A DNA stretch of 64,000 nt, taken from positions 56,001,048 through 56,065,047 of the forward strand of contig NC_054741.1 of the NCBI RefSeq assembly GCF_018143015.1, given 5' to 3'. The notes beneath the pieces are model-generated. The model was not told the DNA's origin. It saw nothing but the letters and a program-made list of their open reading frames with translations, and did no database searches. Shown piece by piece: positions 35,175-49,100 of this stretch (position 1 is its first letter; each line of letters starts with the position of its first letter). The DNA is from Lytechinus variegatus. Taxonomy: Eukaryota; Echinodermata; Echinoidea; Temnopleuroida; Toxopneustidae. Position numbers and translations under genes: made by a program.

Positions 35175-38000
35175 TGATAAACAAAAAGTTGAGCCCACTG
35201 ACCATTCACTGTAACTCTTCCAAAACTCGCAATTCACTTACCCAAGAAATCTGAATCCTCACTCTCATTCTCTCTAAATTCAATCTCAAGCAAACTAACC
35301 ACCCTTTCTGATGAAAAAATGTGTCATTTTGACCAACAAATACCAAAATATACATATATAAACAAAATATTTCCCATACAACTGTAAGGTAAAATTATAG
35401 AGGCTAAGAAATCAATGCATTGTCATTCATTTGGTGCCCCCCCCACCCAATGTTTTTCAAATTGTGAAGAAAAAAAAAGCAGGCGTTGTTTTTAAAAAGA
35501 GGCACAGATCCTTTAAGTCTATAACACCCTGATTGGCAAAATAGAAATTGTACTAAGAAAGGCTACTACACATAGAAGTCCAGACCAAAACACTGCAGTA
35601 CTCTCTGTTTTCATTTTATTACAAAAGACAGTTGCAAATTGCCATAAATCTGTATGATCAGTTGTGCATGAAGTTCTGATCAGTAAATGTTTAGAATCTA
35701 TAAACATAGTTGGCAAATAATTATCTAAATATTATATATTTACATTTTATATACAAGTTGGTCATACATCATAATCCTATAACAAAATAGTAACTGTATT
35801 GAACAAACAGCAAAAATCAATATTTGCTGAATTTTGCCGAACAAATCAAAGTTCAATTTTATGACGAAAACCTGTTAGACAATTATAAGAAGAAATTAAA
35901 CGAAACAAAACTTAACTACAACAGAACGTAAAATCATTAAATTGAATACAAATGCTGAAAATGAATAGAAACTAAATTTGGAGTATATACCTAATAAAGT
36001 ACCTATAGATAGAGTAGAATTGACATCTCACTATTTTAATGTTATTCATATACACTTTTATGCAATATATCTATTTTGGTGCACTAGACATCTCATCTGC
36101 GATAATTCAAATGCTACACACACTGACACACAAGTTTAGACACATAAATGGTGTCTTGGAGGATTCGTACAAAGTACAAAGCCATTTGAGTATAGCAACA
36201 CAACTTGCATATCTCTACTCTTTCATAAACAAGGATTCTATTTCTCTAACTAGAATTTAACCCTGCATCATACAAGATACGATCAATTTTTCTATTCAAG
36301 CCACTATCCGAATCGCAAATAATTTTCATAATGCAAACCAAATTAAGTGTCATTAGCAAAGCATTGCCTTTGCGCACACTTAAAAATACAAGATCACCTA
36401 ATTGGACACCCAAAGATGCTCACAAAGTTTAAGAACATCTCGTGACCAAAGCATCCTTTATGAGACCTAAGTGTAATGGAAGGAAAAACAATTAGATAGT
36501 AAATCATGCATATTACAATGAAGACAATACAGACCACAAAACCTAGCAGACAAATTTAACTTCTGTAAATCTATCTGATAAGAGAGCAAGACACTTATTG
36601 CTTCAGTATGATCTCAATAAAAGAACTTTCCAGTGTTCACAATATCGAGTTGCTATAATAATGCATATGCCAAAAACCTACTTTTTAACTTAAAGCATTA
36701 CTTATCACATGTACATGTAAAACGAAAATTCAAAGTAATTTGAAGTATATCTAGAAGTGCCAGACTCTTCTGTCATTTCTATCAATGCAGCATTGGAATT
36801 CAACAATTCATTTTTAATTATACATTTCTATTAAACACATAATTAATGCGTAATTACTTATTTTTTTAGACAAAAATATCAAAGTAGTAGCAAGTGTAAG
36901 CAAAGTTTGCAAACATTCAGCATCTATAACAAATGTTGACATGTTACATGTTTTGGCAATTTAAAAGGGTAAAAAAAATGATGTAAAATTATTTTTTTTC
37001 CCAATACAATACAATTGTATTGGAATTGTACAATTCCAATACAATACTTATATATTAATGAATTACAATAAATTACCTTTAGGTAATAAGCATGGGGAGA
37101 TTATTTCTTGACAAACTAATACACCTTGGTGTATGAACATTCATCTCAAATAAATACTGTATAATTTTACATCATATATCCAAACTGCAATGGTGAATAG
37201 TTTCTCATGTTCTTGTGAAGAAAACAAAATCAATCACAATTGATCTTCAGTTTTTAAAGAAACTGAAATTGGTGTTCTGAGACAACTGCATCCTCAAGTG
37301 TTAACAATACACCATGCAGTATGGACATAACACCAATGTGTTTTAACAAACACCATTAATTCCTCACTGGTGCTTGGCGAGATATCTCCACTGGTTTAGT
37401 TAACAACAGCTTTGTTTTTGCCATTCATATTTGATGAATCCAAATACATCACCAAAATATTAAACAATTAACATTTTTTTCAAAGATGCACTAATGGTTC
37501 TCTTGTGTATACATAGAAAATTATCAATGAAATTAAAGCATTTGAACATGGATTTCAAATTTCATCAAAATAAAAAGCAATATTACACAAAGAAGCCTTG
37601 TTTCCGAAAGAATAAAACCATATATTTGAATTCCTCTCTTTGATCCAGTTCAACATTGTTAGCATGTACGTTGGTGTATTGCATTATTTCTACACAATGC
37701 ATCCATCCACCTACTGGGAATTTCTGAGCAATATTGTTAGAATATTGTACTCTGAAATGTGAATTAATGTGAATTAGTGTTGATTGCGAACGACGCAAGT
37801 AGTTAATAATGATGACCTCAAAATGGTTTTTGTCACCCTCCTTGAATAGATTGGATGCTTATTTCCAAAATAAAAAAGAGTAAGACTAATATTGGGTGAT
37901 TTTGTGGTATACATGAATTTATATAATTCTGACTGCCCTTGAGGGAACATCAAATACAATGCCTGCAACAGAGTCATATTGGCATATAGAGTCTTTAGAC
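35175..38000. other. intergenic AT-rich DNA
   Basis: No supported gene. There is a palindromic patch at 37005-37050 (CCAATACAATACAATTGTATTGG followed by a second AATTGTACAATT palindrome), and a GTGTTAACA/ACACCA-rich stretch at 37290-37400 that may be a worn MITE. Confidence 0.4.
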
Positions 38001-38018
38001 TATATTGATATTATGACC

Positions 38019-38310
38019 AACAGATCAGCGTTACAGCAACGCTCCAGAAACTCCAATGACAGTCCCTCTCTGATTGCAGAGCCTGTAGCAAAGTCACCAT
38101 GCTATTCAGAATCATGAATGACCTCGTAGCCATTCCTGTGGCTCCACCTTACTTCAACCCATCTTTTGGATCGACTAGAGGACATCATCTACAGTTTAGA
38201 CAGCAGCACTACAGAACATCTTCCTCTTTAACACAGCTCCTTTCCAAGTGTAGTCTGCCTCTGGAATTCACTCCCATCAACAGCAGTGTCGGCCCCATCC
38301 ATCATGGTCT
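38019..38310 (+). mobile_element. LINE reverse-transcriptase C-terminal fragment, degenerate
   Basis: Read in one frame it gives ISVTATLQKLQ, one stop where these proteins have Trp, then QSLSDCRACSKVTMLFRIMN and DLVAIPVAPPYFNP, SFGSTRGHHLQFRQQHYRT, ending in a stop after PIHHGL. 'LQWxSLxxRRxxxKVxMxYxIxNxLVxIP' followed by 'TRGHxxxFRQ' is the well-known end region of Jockey/CR1-type LINE proteins. It is 5' truncated, non-functional, and about 95 residues long. No intact tail was identified. Confidence 0.75.
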
Positions 38311-40104
38311 GTAAGAACCACCCCTCTTCAGTCACTCTTCCTTAAGTGACAGAAGATGATTTTTACTAGCACCCTGGCTAAACAGCATATCTTATTTACT
38401 ATGTTGTACAGTACATCACTGTACTTCCTTTAGAAGTGTTCCTGCGAATACACCTTTTCACCACAAGTACGATAATACTCTACAAGAGGGATGTACTCTA
38501 ATGGAAGAAAGGAGCAGATGAATTACACAATCCAGTAGTCAACAGATTAACTGATTGCCTACTAGAAACTTCAAAACAGTGCGATGCAAAACAGCCTTTT
38601 TCTTGTTCTAGCAGTTTACTAAAAATCACAGAGACATGATTGACATTACAAGCACCCAGGAGTAGTACTAACAAATTGGTGCTTTGTAGTACACCTCAAT
38701 GAAAAGTGTGCAGAGTACCTACTTCATGTGAAAGGATGGGGTAATCAAAGTTGTTCTTCTTCATTACAGATAATATCTATATTGAAGCAACAATGAACTT
38801 TGGCATAATAGTTCCATTCTGTAGTAATATACCAGATAACTACACTAATCCAAAATAGGGAATGATATTACCTAAGAAGTATAAAAAGAGAAGTATAATA
38901 CTTTTGGTTTGAAGAAGGAAATGTATTTACATTATTTCAGAGGAAACAAACTCTGCTCCAGACAAGCTCTTATAGAATTCCCCATCAATGGAAAGTTGTT
39001 CTTCAGTGACACGAACTAAAATACTGGGTTTAATTTGTGCAGAAGCCCCATTACTTTGGTAACTATCATTTCATTACAGCTTGCCACTGAACATGATTTT
39101 TCTTTTTCAACTACCAAGAAATAGGTCCAAAGCAGTATATCAACAAGGAAAGCGGGTATTTTTCAAAGATATTTGTAAAATTACGAATGACTATTATACT
39201 AATGACTGCAATAAGGCCCTCACTAAAGGTTAGCTAAGAGTTTCTCTATATATACAATTCATAAAATGTATTGGAAATAGCTTCATTTGAAATCGCAGAA
39301 AATGATCTTCTTCGAGCATAAAATGTTTGGTAACTGTTGGAAAGTGAATCATCATCTGTTTATTTCAACTTAAGCTTGTGTGATTGAAAATGATGCAAAG
39401 TGAACTTGGCTTGCCATATTCCAAAATTGATCAAAGGATCATCCATATCTTTACAAATAGCGTATGAAACAAGCCCCATAAAAATAAAGAAGCAGTTTAC
39501 ATTACTGAAGTTCCCAAATGTTTTTGATAAGATATAATACTGATAGGACAAAACAGAGGTTACATACAGAACCTTTTTCAGTAAAGGATTACTACAAATA
39601 AAATCAATTTCAATGAAAGAAAAAGGGAATACCTCAAGAGTTCAACAAATAACTGGCCATAAAAAGTCTGCCACTTCTCTGTACTCAAGGCGAAAAGGCT
39701 GCTTGTTTTCATGCCAATTTATAAGACACATTAATGTCATGTCTGTTGGCCCCGATGCATGCGGATATCATGACTTTTTCTTTGCAACAATGGCTTCTCT
39801 ACACAATAATGGGATGTTCAGAATGGAAAATATGCTGGTCAGTTTACCGCTAAAAAACATGGATCGAAATGACTCATACTTATGTTATGGAACATTGCGA
39901 TGAAGAAATTTGTGGTGATCATCACTATTACAACAGGTAACATGGGAGCTGTTCGACCAAAGGAGAGGATGCAGTCATCTAAAGCATACACTCTATCTTC
40001 TACACTTGCCACAATCTATGATGATGGCCAATACATGCACTGAATGAGTATCTGTCCATATGAGGAAGGCATGTCATGATTCTTATTACACATAAGCAGT
40101 GACG
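38311..40104. other. probable CHK2 3' untranslated/downstream region
   Basis: This lies directly after the CHK2 stop on the minus strand. It is AT-rich and without recognisable repeats or frames. The end of the transcript was not identified. Confidence 0.35.
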
Positions 40105-43100
40105 TTATGCATCTCCACTTCCTTTCGTGACGACCTTTGACACGTCTTCTGTCTTGTCAAAGGCACTGTCCCCACTGTCATCACTCCTTGACATCTTCCT
40201 AGAGGTCGTACTACCGAACCCAGAGTCATCATTATGCTCATCGTCTGTGCTCATTGCTGACTCTCTTGGGCGCTTCTTGGTTCCAGGAACCTATACGGAT
40301 TGAATTTTTGAAAGTAAGAAGTTATAACTCTATTGGGGGTGTTGCAGGAAACTTTTAAGTTCACTTACAGAATTAAGTAGTCAATGGACACCTACAACGT
40401 AATGGAACTGGGTGGTCCCAAAATAAAGTTACAGGAATTACATAATTCATTTGTCATTGGATCAACAGAAGTGCAGTTCCGTCTACTCCAAATACTCCTC
40501 ACAGTTTATTCTGGGACCCCTCTTTCCTAGTTTTGTGAGGCATTGGGTAACTTTATAAACATGGCAATGTATTTGGCTTTCTTTCCATACAAATTTTAAC
40601 CAAGGCAGGTTGTTTGTGACCTACCAAGTGCAATGTTCCCACATTGGTCTTCATGTACCTAAGATTTCTCTTCAAAAGGTATTAAAGACAAGTATTACTT
40701 ATGTCCATCCACTTACCTCTGGGACATACATGGAATAATTTGTCTCTCTTTCTTAGTTCATATCGTGAAGGCTTGAGCACTTCATAGAATCAAGTAAGAA
40801 TTGTGGTAAAGATGACTATTTAATGGTGTTCTTCACATGTCAAATTGGAAAAAAAAATCAAAAGCTTACCGGAGCAGTAGGAGGAAGCATCTGTCCGTTC
40901 CTGTTGGGGTACATGACCTTCTCGGCCTTGTCAATGACCTCTGGATCCTGAAGCCATGGGTGCGCCAAGGCCTGCTTGGTAGTCAGTCTCCGCTTTGGAT
41001 CAACAGTCAAAAGTTTCTTGACCATATCGATTGCTGCATGGTAAGAAATGAGATTTATCCTTAATTATTCCATACCAAACATTCACATCATTGTTCCTGG
41101 CCCATGACTAATTTAAAGGATGCCGATCAAATTCAATTTGCAGATATTTCAATTTCAATTTACAGATATGTCAAGTTGCTCAGTATTTTCAAGGATAATC
41201 ATATAACAGTAATAAAAGAGCAGATACATAAAAGAACCTCTCTCAGCTGCAATATAGCTTTATACTCCTTGATTGAAGCCTTCATTAAAGAACAAAATCA
41301 AGACAAAGGTATGCAATATCCTTTTTTAAGCAAAAATTGCAACATCATCAAGTACCCTAAGGACACTGTCGGTGGGTATTTCCACAAGGGTATTACCAAC
41401 ATTGTCAGAGTTTGAGTGCCTGTTCTTTGCCTTGCCTCCCTTTTTATCATGTAATGTGGACAATGTCGAATGAGCTTGTTCTATCATATGATTTTGTTCA
41501 ATTCCACAAAACCGTTACATTTATGATATTCAGGTATTACCTATGGTAACAGAATAACCTGAGAATCAGGCCTTTTCTATTAAAAAAAATGTCTTTAAAA
41601 AAAACAAAGCATTATAAACAACAATGTCATTGTGAAATTTCTGTTTATATAAGCTTTGTTAAATCACAGAATTTGGGCATTCAGGACTACAAATTTGATT
41701 ATTTTATGGTAAATATGAGGCAAGGTGCAATTTCAATCCTAGCCAAGCTGAGAACTCAAAACCATACCTGACTCTGATACTGATCCCCAGTACTTTGTTG
41801 GGAAGCTGTAGTAACCTCTCTTAATCTGCTGCTCCAAGGTCATCACCTTGATTTCATCCGAGAACGGAGGGTACCCTGCAAGGCAGATGTAGAGGATGAC
41901 CCCTATACTCCAGCAATCGACGGCTTTTGTGTAGCCACCCATACCCATACTGGTCAGGATCTCTGGGGCGAGGTAGGTAGGTGTGCCACATAGGGTCTTC
42001 ATCAGGGATTGCTCTCCGACAAACTTGGAGAGACCAAAGTCGGTGACTTTAAGGACGGTTTCCTTGTCGTCGGTCATGAGGAGCAGGTTTTCTGGCTGTG
42101 ATTAAGGAAGACATTTAGATATAATCAGTGATAAAAAAAATTGGTTTCATTGATTGTTCACTGACAAACTAACAGAGACCAACAGAGACTAACAGAGAAC
42201 CAGCGTTCAGAATACGGGCCATCGACTCAAACCAGCCTTCTCTCATCTCTCAAACTACTCAAGTCCCTCAACTTTTCTGATTTTCTGCGTTTTCCCTGTC
42301 TCGCCTTTATCCACTATCCTTAGTCCTTCTCGGACTCCCCACATGGGTGTACCGTAAGCCACTTCCACAATTAGACTAACTGGTATTGGACAACATAGCT
42401 GTAAACCAGAATATCAGGCAACAAATCTTACCTTCAAATCCCTGTGTGTGATTCCATTGTCATGTAGATACTGTAAAACAGACAAAATAGAAAAAATACT
42501 GGTAAAGAACACTGAAGCCCTTCAATACACAAAGTATAGCAATAAGGTTGTATTCATGGCAAATACTTACTGTATGAATAATATTTAACATTAATTTGTT
42601 AGGGTGCGTCATTACATCCCTAACAATTCAAAGTATTCATATTTTTCACTACAATTTGTAAGTAAAACAAAAACAAAAAACAGATTAAAAAAAAGGTCAA
42701 GGTCTCATTTCATCAAAATATATCATATGACAACTATGATCAGCAGATTACAGCATCAACTTGTAACTTGCAATAAATAACAAGGTTTTATGATTCAGAG
42801 TCCAAGACATACCTTGCAAGCTGTAATCATTTGATAAAAGTAGAATTTAGCAGTAGCTTCATCAAACTTCCCAATGCTCACAACTCTGTCAAATAGTTCT
42901 CCACCCTCAACCCTATAACAGGAAATGAATGAAAATGAATATCATGATCAAATCATTGTACATGCTATAATACTTCAATGTGTAAAGTATATTTCACATA
43001 CAGTGCATCTAAAAACAATATACACTTTAAAATGGCTACCAAATAGAAAAAATAATCACTTTTTATTTGGGGAAGGGGGGACCTATATAAAGCAAATAAA

Positions 43101-46100
43101 GCAAACTTCCAAATGACACCGAAACGTTGGAAAACTATATTCATGCTCGAGTGAGCACTGCCCACTTGAATAAAGGGTAAATGAATTAGGCTGGACAGAT
43201 TGATTTGATAGAATAGAGAACAAGTGGAATGCCTCTGGCGGTCTCACCTGCATCACGCGATTCAATATAGCAGCAGTGCTGACTTTGAAAACTACTATAA
43301 CTCGCACAAAATGTTCAGTGATACTTTGTTACTCTTATTTCCACGTTTTATGAACTAGACCAATACACTTACAGAGATATGATGGTAATTTAACAAATTC
43401 CCCCTAAGTGGCCAAAATTCATTGCTTACATGACCTTTGACCTTGATCATGTGACCTGAAACTCGCACAGGATGTTCAGTGATACTTGATTACTCTTATG
43501 TCCTAGTTTCATGAGTCAGACCAACATACTTTCAAAGTTATGATGGTAATTTAACAAATACCCCCAATTTGGCCGAAGTTCATTAACCCCCTTTGACCTT
43601 GATCATGTGACCTGAAACTTGCATAGGATGTTCAGTGATACTTGATTACTGTTATGTCCAAGTTTTATGAACTAGACCAACATAATTTCAAAGTTACGAT
43701 GGTAATTCAACAGATACTCCCAATTCGGCCAAAGTTCATTGACCCTAAATGACCTTTGACCTTGGTCATGTGATGTTAAAATCATGCAGGATGTTCAGTG
43801 ATACTTGATTAACCTTGTGTCCAAATTTCATGAACTAGGTCCATATATTTTCTAAGTTATGATGACATTTCAACAAGTGGAATGCCTCTGGCCGTCTCAC
43901 CTGCATCACACGATTCAACATAGCAGCAGTGCTGATTTTGAAAACTACTATAACTCTCACAAGATGTTCAGTCAACTTCAGTGATACTTGGTTACTCTTA
44001 TTTCCACGTTTTATGAACTAGACCAATACACTTTACAGAGATATGATGGTATTCAACAAATATCCCAAATGTGGCCAAAGATCATTGACCTCACATGACC
44101 TTTGACCTTGATCATGTGACCTGAAACTTGCACAGGATGTTCAGTGATACTTGATTACTATTATGTCCAAGTTTCATGAATCAGATCCAAAAACTTTTAA
44201 AGTTTTGATTGTAATTCAACAGATACCCCCAAATCGGCCAAAGTTCATTGACCCTAAATGACCTTTGACCTTGGTCATGTAACATGAAACTCATGCAGGA
44301 TGTTTGGTTATACTTGATTAACATTATGTCCAAGTTTCATGAACTAGGTCCATATAATTTTTAAGTTATGATGACATTTCAAAAACTTAACCTCAGGTTA
44401 AGATTTTCATTTTCATTTCCCCAACATGGTCTAAGTTCATTGACCCTAAATGACCTTTGACCATGGTCATGTGACATGAAACTCTAATAGGATGTTCAGT
44501 AATACTTGATTAACCTTATGGCTAAGTTTCATGAACTAGGTCCATATACTTTCTAAGTTATGTCATTTCAAAAACTTAACCTTAGGTTAAGATTTGATGT
44601 TGACGCCGCCGCCGCCGTCGGAACAGCGGCACCTATAGTCTCACTCTGCTATGCAGGTGAGACAAAAACTTAAACTTAGGTTAAGATTTTGATGTTGATT
44701 CCCCCAACATGGTCTAAGTTCATTGACCCTGAATGACCTTTGACCTTGGTCATGTGACATGAAACTCTAATAGGATGTTCAGTAATACTTGATTAACCTT
44801 ATGGCCAAGTTTCATGAACTAGGTCCATATACTTTCTAAGTCACGATGTCATTTCAAAAACTTAACCTTAGGTTAAGATTTGATGTTGACGCCGCCGCCG
44901 CAAAAGCGGCGCCTATAGTCTCACTCTGCTATGAAGGTCAGACAAAAATCATACTAGCTTAACGCTGGAAATTTCATCAAAATCGGATGTAAAATAAGAA
45001 AGTTATGACATTTTTAATTTTTTGCTTATTTTTCACAATTTTTAACAGTGCTATGCACAACTCAATGACATACAAATAAGACAGATGATGATGTCCCTCA
45101 CTATTTAAAAAAAAAATTATTGTATGAGGTATACAATATATCATTTTTTAAAGATTTGACAATAAAGACCAACCTGACTGAACCACATAGTATGTAACAA
45201 TGCTAATCCAGATGTCCAGGGAGGAATTAATTGATGCTTCACTTGACAATTAAGACAAAATGAAAATAGTTCATATAAAAAATACAAAAGATATAGTGAG
45301 TGGATGACATCATCAGCCTCCTCATTTGCAATACCGACCGAGATGTGCATATAACTGTTTTGTCAACAAGCTTTAAACTTTAAAATGTCATAACTTTCTT
45401 ATTATACATCTGATTTTGATGAAATTTTCAGTGTTATGCTTACTGGATTTTTCTCTCAGCCTTTTTGTTGGGTTAGACTTGTCCTATGAGAAACCAAAAC
45501 TAATCTCAATTGATCATAATTTATCACAACGCCCTCGACTTTGAAAATTCCAAAGAACTCACCTTCAAAAACTGACAAAAATTGGAAGGCTACTTCCTGC
45601 CCAGCCTAATTTTTATATCCTTTACGGGCACATGTAGTGCTCAACATTATATGAATAGATTTCGAACTTTTTGGTGTCTATTGAAATTTGATTTTATTAT
45701 TTTATTGGCTTTCCATATATAAAGAAATTATTCCCCAATAGTTGTGTTTTTTTTTAGATGCACTGTACTTTCAAACATGTCATTTTATGATTACAGTGAA
45801 TGAAAAAATGTCAAACTAGAAATTTTCAGGATCATAGGAATCATAGTTTGTCATATTTGTATTTGTTCTGATTGATTTTCATTTCAAAATATTGCCAATG
45901 TTATCACAAGACTTGCATGCTATCAATCAGATTTGCAATTTTAGAAATACAGAAAAAAATATCCTAAATTTATGAAAAGACAAAATTACAAAAATATACA
46001 AAACAAAAATTGTGAAATCATGAAAACATGTTATATAATAAAATACTTTACTTACAATTCTAGTACAATATACAGGACTTCTGGTGTGTCGAAAACATCT

Positions 46101-49100
46101 TCTATACCTATAATACATGGCTGAACATAACAAGAAATACAAAAATATATTATTAAACATTATAAACCCTTACCACTCATTCTCATTTCTGCATCAATTT
46201 GCATTGCTACAACTACACATAAATTGAATTATCAGGTTTGTTATTTTGTTTCCATTATTACCTTTTCACTATTGATATGGGTTTGAATGATGACTACATG
46301 TATAAAATTAATACAATATCAGTTCTGCACACCAAAAAGTAATATTTACAGAATATAATAATGGAACAAATGACCCTATTCCTTCTCAGTTGTATTGTCC
46401 CTTAAAAAAAATAGCAGATAAAGAATTACAATAGAAGCACATCATCAAATACCACAAGTTTGAATTAGACTGCAATTTATGATTATAAATGCTAAACCAA
46501 CAAAGCAGTTGTGCATTCAATATAGGGTTATGATGCCTAGAATTGCAAAACACCCTGAATCACTGGGAATTTAGCAGTTAGAGGAATATAAATGTATTCA
46601 TCATAATTCTTTGACACCACTTTAGTGCAAAATCAACATTAACCGAATGAACATGCCCAAGGGCAAGGCTATGTATAGACGACCAAAGGTTATTGACTCT
46701 TTTTAAGTGAAGTAGTCTAGTTTCTAATGGTATGAACCGAGAGTATGAAGTAAGAAGTAATAATAGTATGAAGTGCTTTATAGAAACATTGAATGAAGTG
46801 TTATAGATGTTATATGTACACTACAAGCAGGGGGGGAGGGGACAATATACATGCATGGATCTGTGAGGGTATTTCAATGAAATTGTTTGCTAACCTGACT
46901 CAATAAGTGACCTTAAGGTCAATCAAACAGCTCGTACTTGCAAAATGGGAAATATTATCAAGAGAGCTGCACATCTACCATCATAATAATTATGAAATAT
47001 GCAGACATGACATAGGGCATATATAGTGCGGTTTAACATTTACCCAACTGTGACACAACTACATGTATCTAGCAGTAAAGAATCAATATGTCAGTACATT
47101 TGGTGCTCAATTCATTCATAACTATTTGAAAATAAATGAAACAGTTTACTTCACCATAAAAGCATGGGAAATATAAAATAAATATAAGTAACATTTAATA
47201 TGAACACTCTTTAATGAAAAAAAAATCATCACTCACATGGTGAAGCTTTTTTAGTATCCTGACTTCTTCCATCACTGTCTTCTCCATGTTCTAGAATGAC
47301 ACAAAAATTATGGTTAATGTCAATAATATTGTTAACATTCCTCAAGGTAATCATGCGGAAGGCAAACATTTTGCTCACATGGGCGATTCCATACGTGTCG
47401 TATGGGAAATTTTGTCAACAATTTCTAGTCTCTTAGCTGATTGCTTGAGCAATGAAAACTTATTTTTGGTCAATAATAAAGTTATAGTGGGTAGTCATGT
47501 GAAAAACTGATTACCAATCGAGAAACACAAAGAGAAATTGATAGGGGCCTATAGTAGCGTGTTACCTTTATATCAATATGCAAAATTTGACCCAGGCAGA
47601 TAGATTAATCATTCTCATTCGTTAAATTCATCTCATATTTAATCATAAAATATAGAAGACAATGGAAGGGGTAGTAGAAAAAGAAAAGGAAAAGAAAAGG
47701 AGAAAAGAGGGGAGAGGGAGGAGAGGATGAAGCAAAATGGAAAGATGGAAGAAATTAGAAAGATTTAAGGAGAAGGAGATGAGAAAGGAGAAGAATTCAT
47801 CAAATATAAAATCTCAAAAGTTTCTTACCCGGACCATGGTCCCTCCTATTGAGAATGTCTTCTTTTCTATGATCTTGACTGCAACCTTCCGACATGTTCC
47901 TTTCTCAAATGCTAGCTTCACTTGCCCACAGGCCCCCCTTAAAAATAGAAATCACAAGGTCTGTAAATCTCCTCATGATAAATTATACATTACCTATATT
48001 TTATCAAAGCTGAGTAAAAAAAAATGTGTAGTAATATGAAACTTTACGTAACAAACAACAATATACAGGTACATTGTAGGTTTTAGATTTTCAAGTAATT
48101 ATTTTTTAGCATACAGTGCGTCCCACAAAAAAGGAAACTCCATTTTGAGAGAAAGATTTCACAATTATTATGCTTTAACTATAAATTTGATACTCATGGA
48201 AAGATTGGAATCTCATCACTAATTTAAAAACAAATCGTTCATACATGGCAGATAGCAAACAATAAATATTGAGACATATCAGAAACGATTTGTGCAGAAA
48301 ATCGTGTGAATCTGAATCCACTCTCATTTCAGGGATCAATGAGAGAAGCTTAACAAAGTATACAAAAGAAATGCTAATGAGCCAATCATCAAATAATCAT
48401 CTAATGATCGTCATATATCACAAACCAATCTAGTTCAATTTTTCTGCACAACCTGGTTTTGACATTAAAATTTCAAACTCATCTTGCTCATTTATGTGTG
48501 AAGATAGTGTTGTCAGTCGGTCCGGGATCGGGATGAATTCCCGGCGGTCTGAGGCTCCGAGACGGTCCCGAGACGGTTCCGGGATCAATCAACTTAGACC
48601 GTATCCCGGCAGGAAAATAAAATCAATAATGGCCAAATTCATGTTGTAATATTTCCCAAATTAGTAATTGTACTTACGAAATACAAGAGAACAATTTAGT
48701 TTCAACTGATTGTGTGCACATGCACCTCGAAATATTACGCAATTACATAGCTACTCGTCGATTGCATGCACGCAATCTAGCTTTGCACACGGCTCCGAGA
48801 GATCTACGCAGACAACAATCGTCTACTGTATAGTCTCATGTGCAGACCTCTTTCGCCTCAGTTCGTTTTACCGAGTCATTCATTTACCCCATACTTTCGA
48901 GTTGAATCTGCTACGATATGTATGGACTAGTGAATTTATCATGAAATAATTTACTAACAACTGATGATGATGATCTATGAGTATTTGCAAATTTAGTCAT
49001 TTAAAAAAAGTCGACATTAATTTTGTGATGATTGTATTTGTTGGGGTATTTTTTCGAAAAGGTTTGCAAACAACTAGACGAATGCGCACCATGTTTCAGC

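Noticed and set aside
43175-44950. CRISPR-like array
   Set aside because: The ~160-bp units are tandem with no unique spacers, in a eukaryotic intron.
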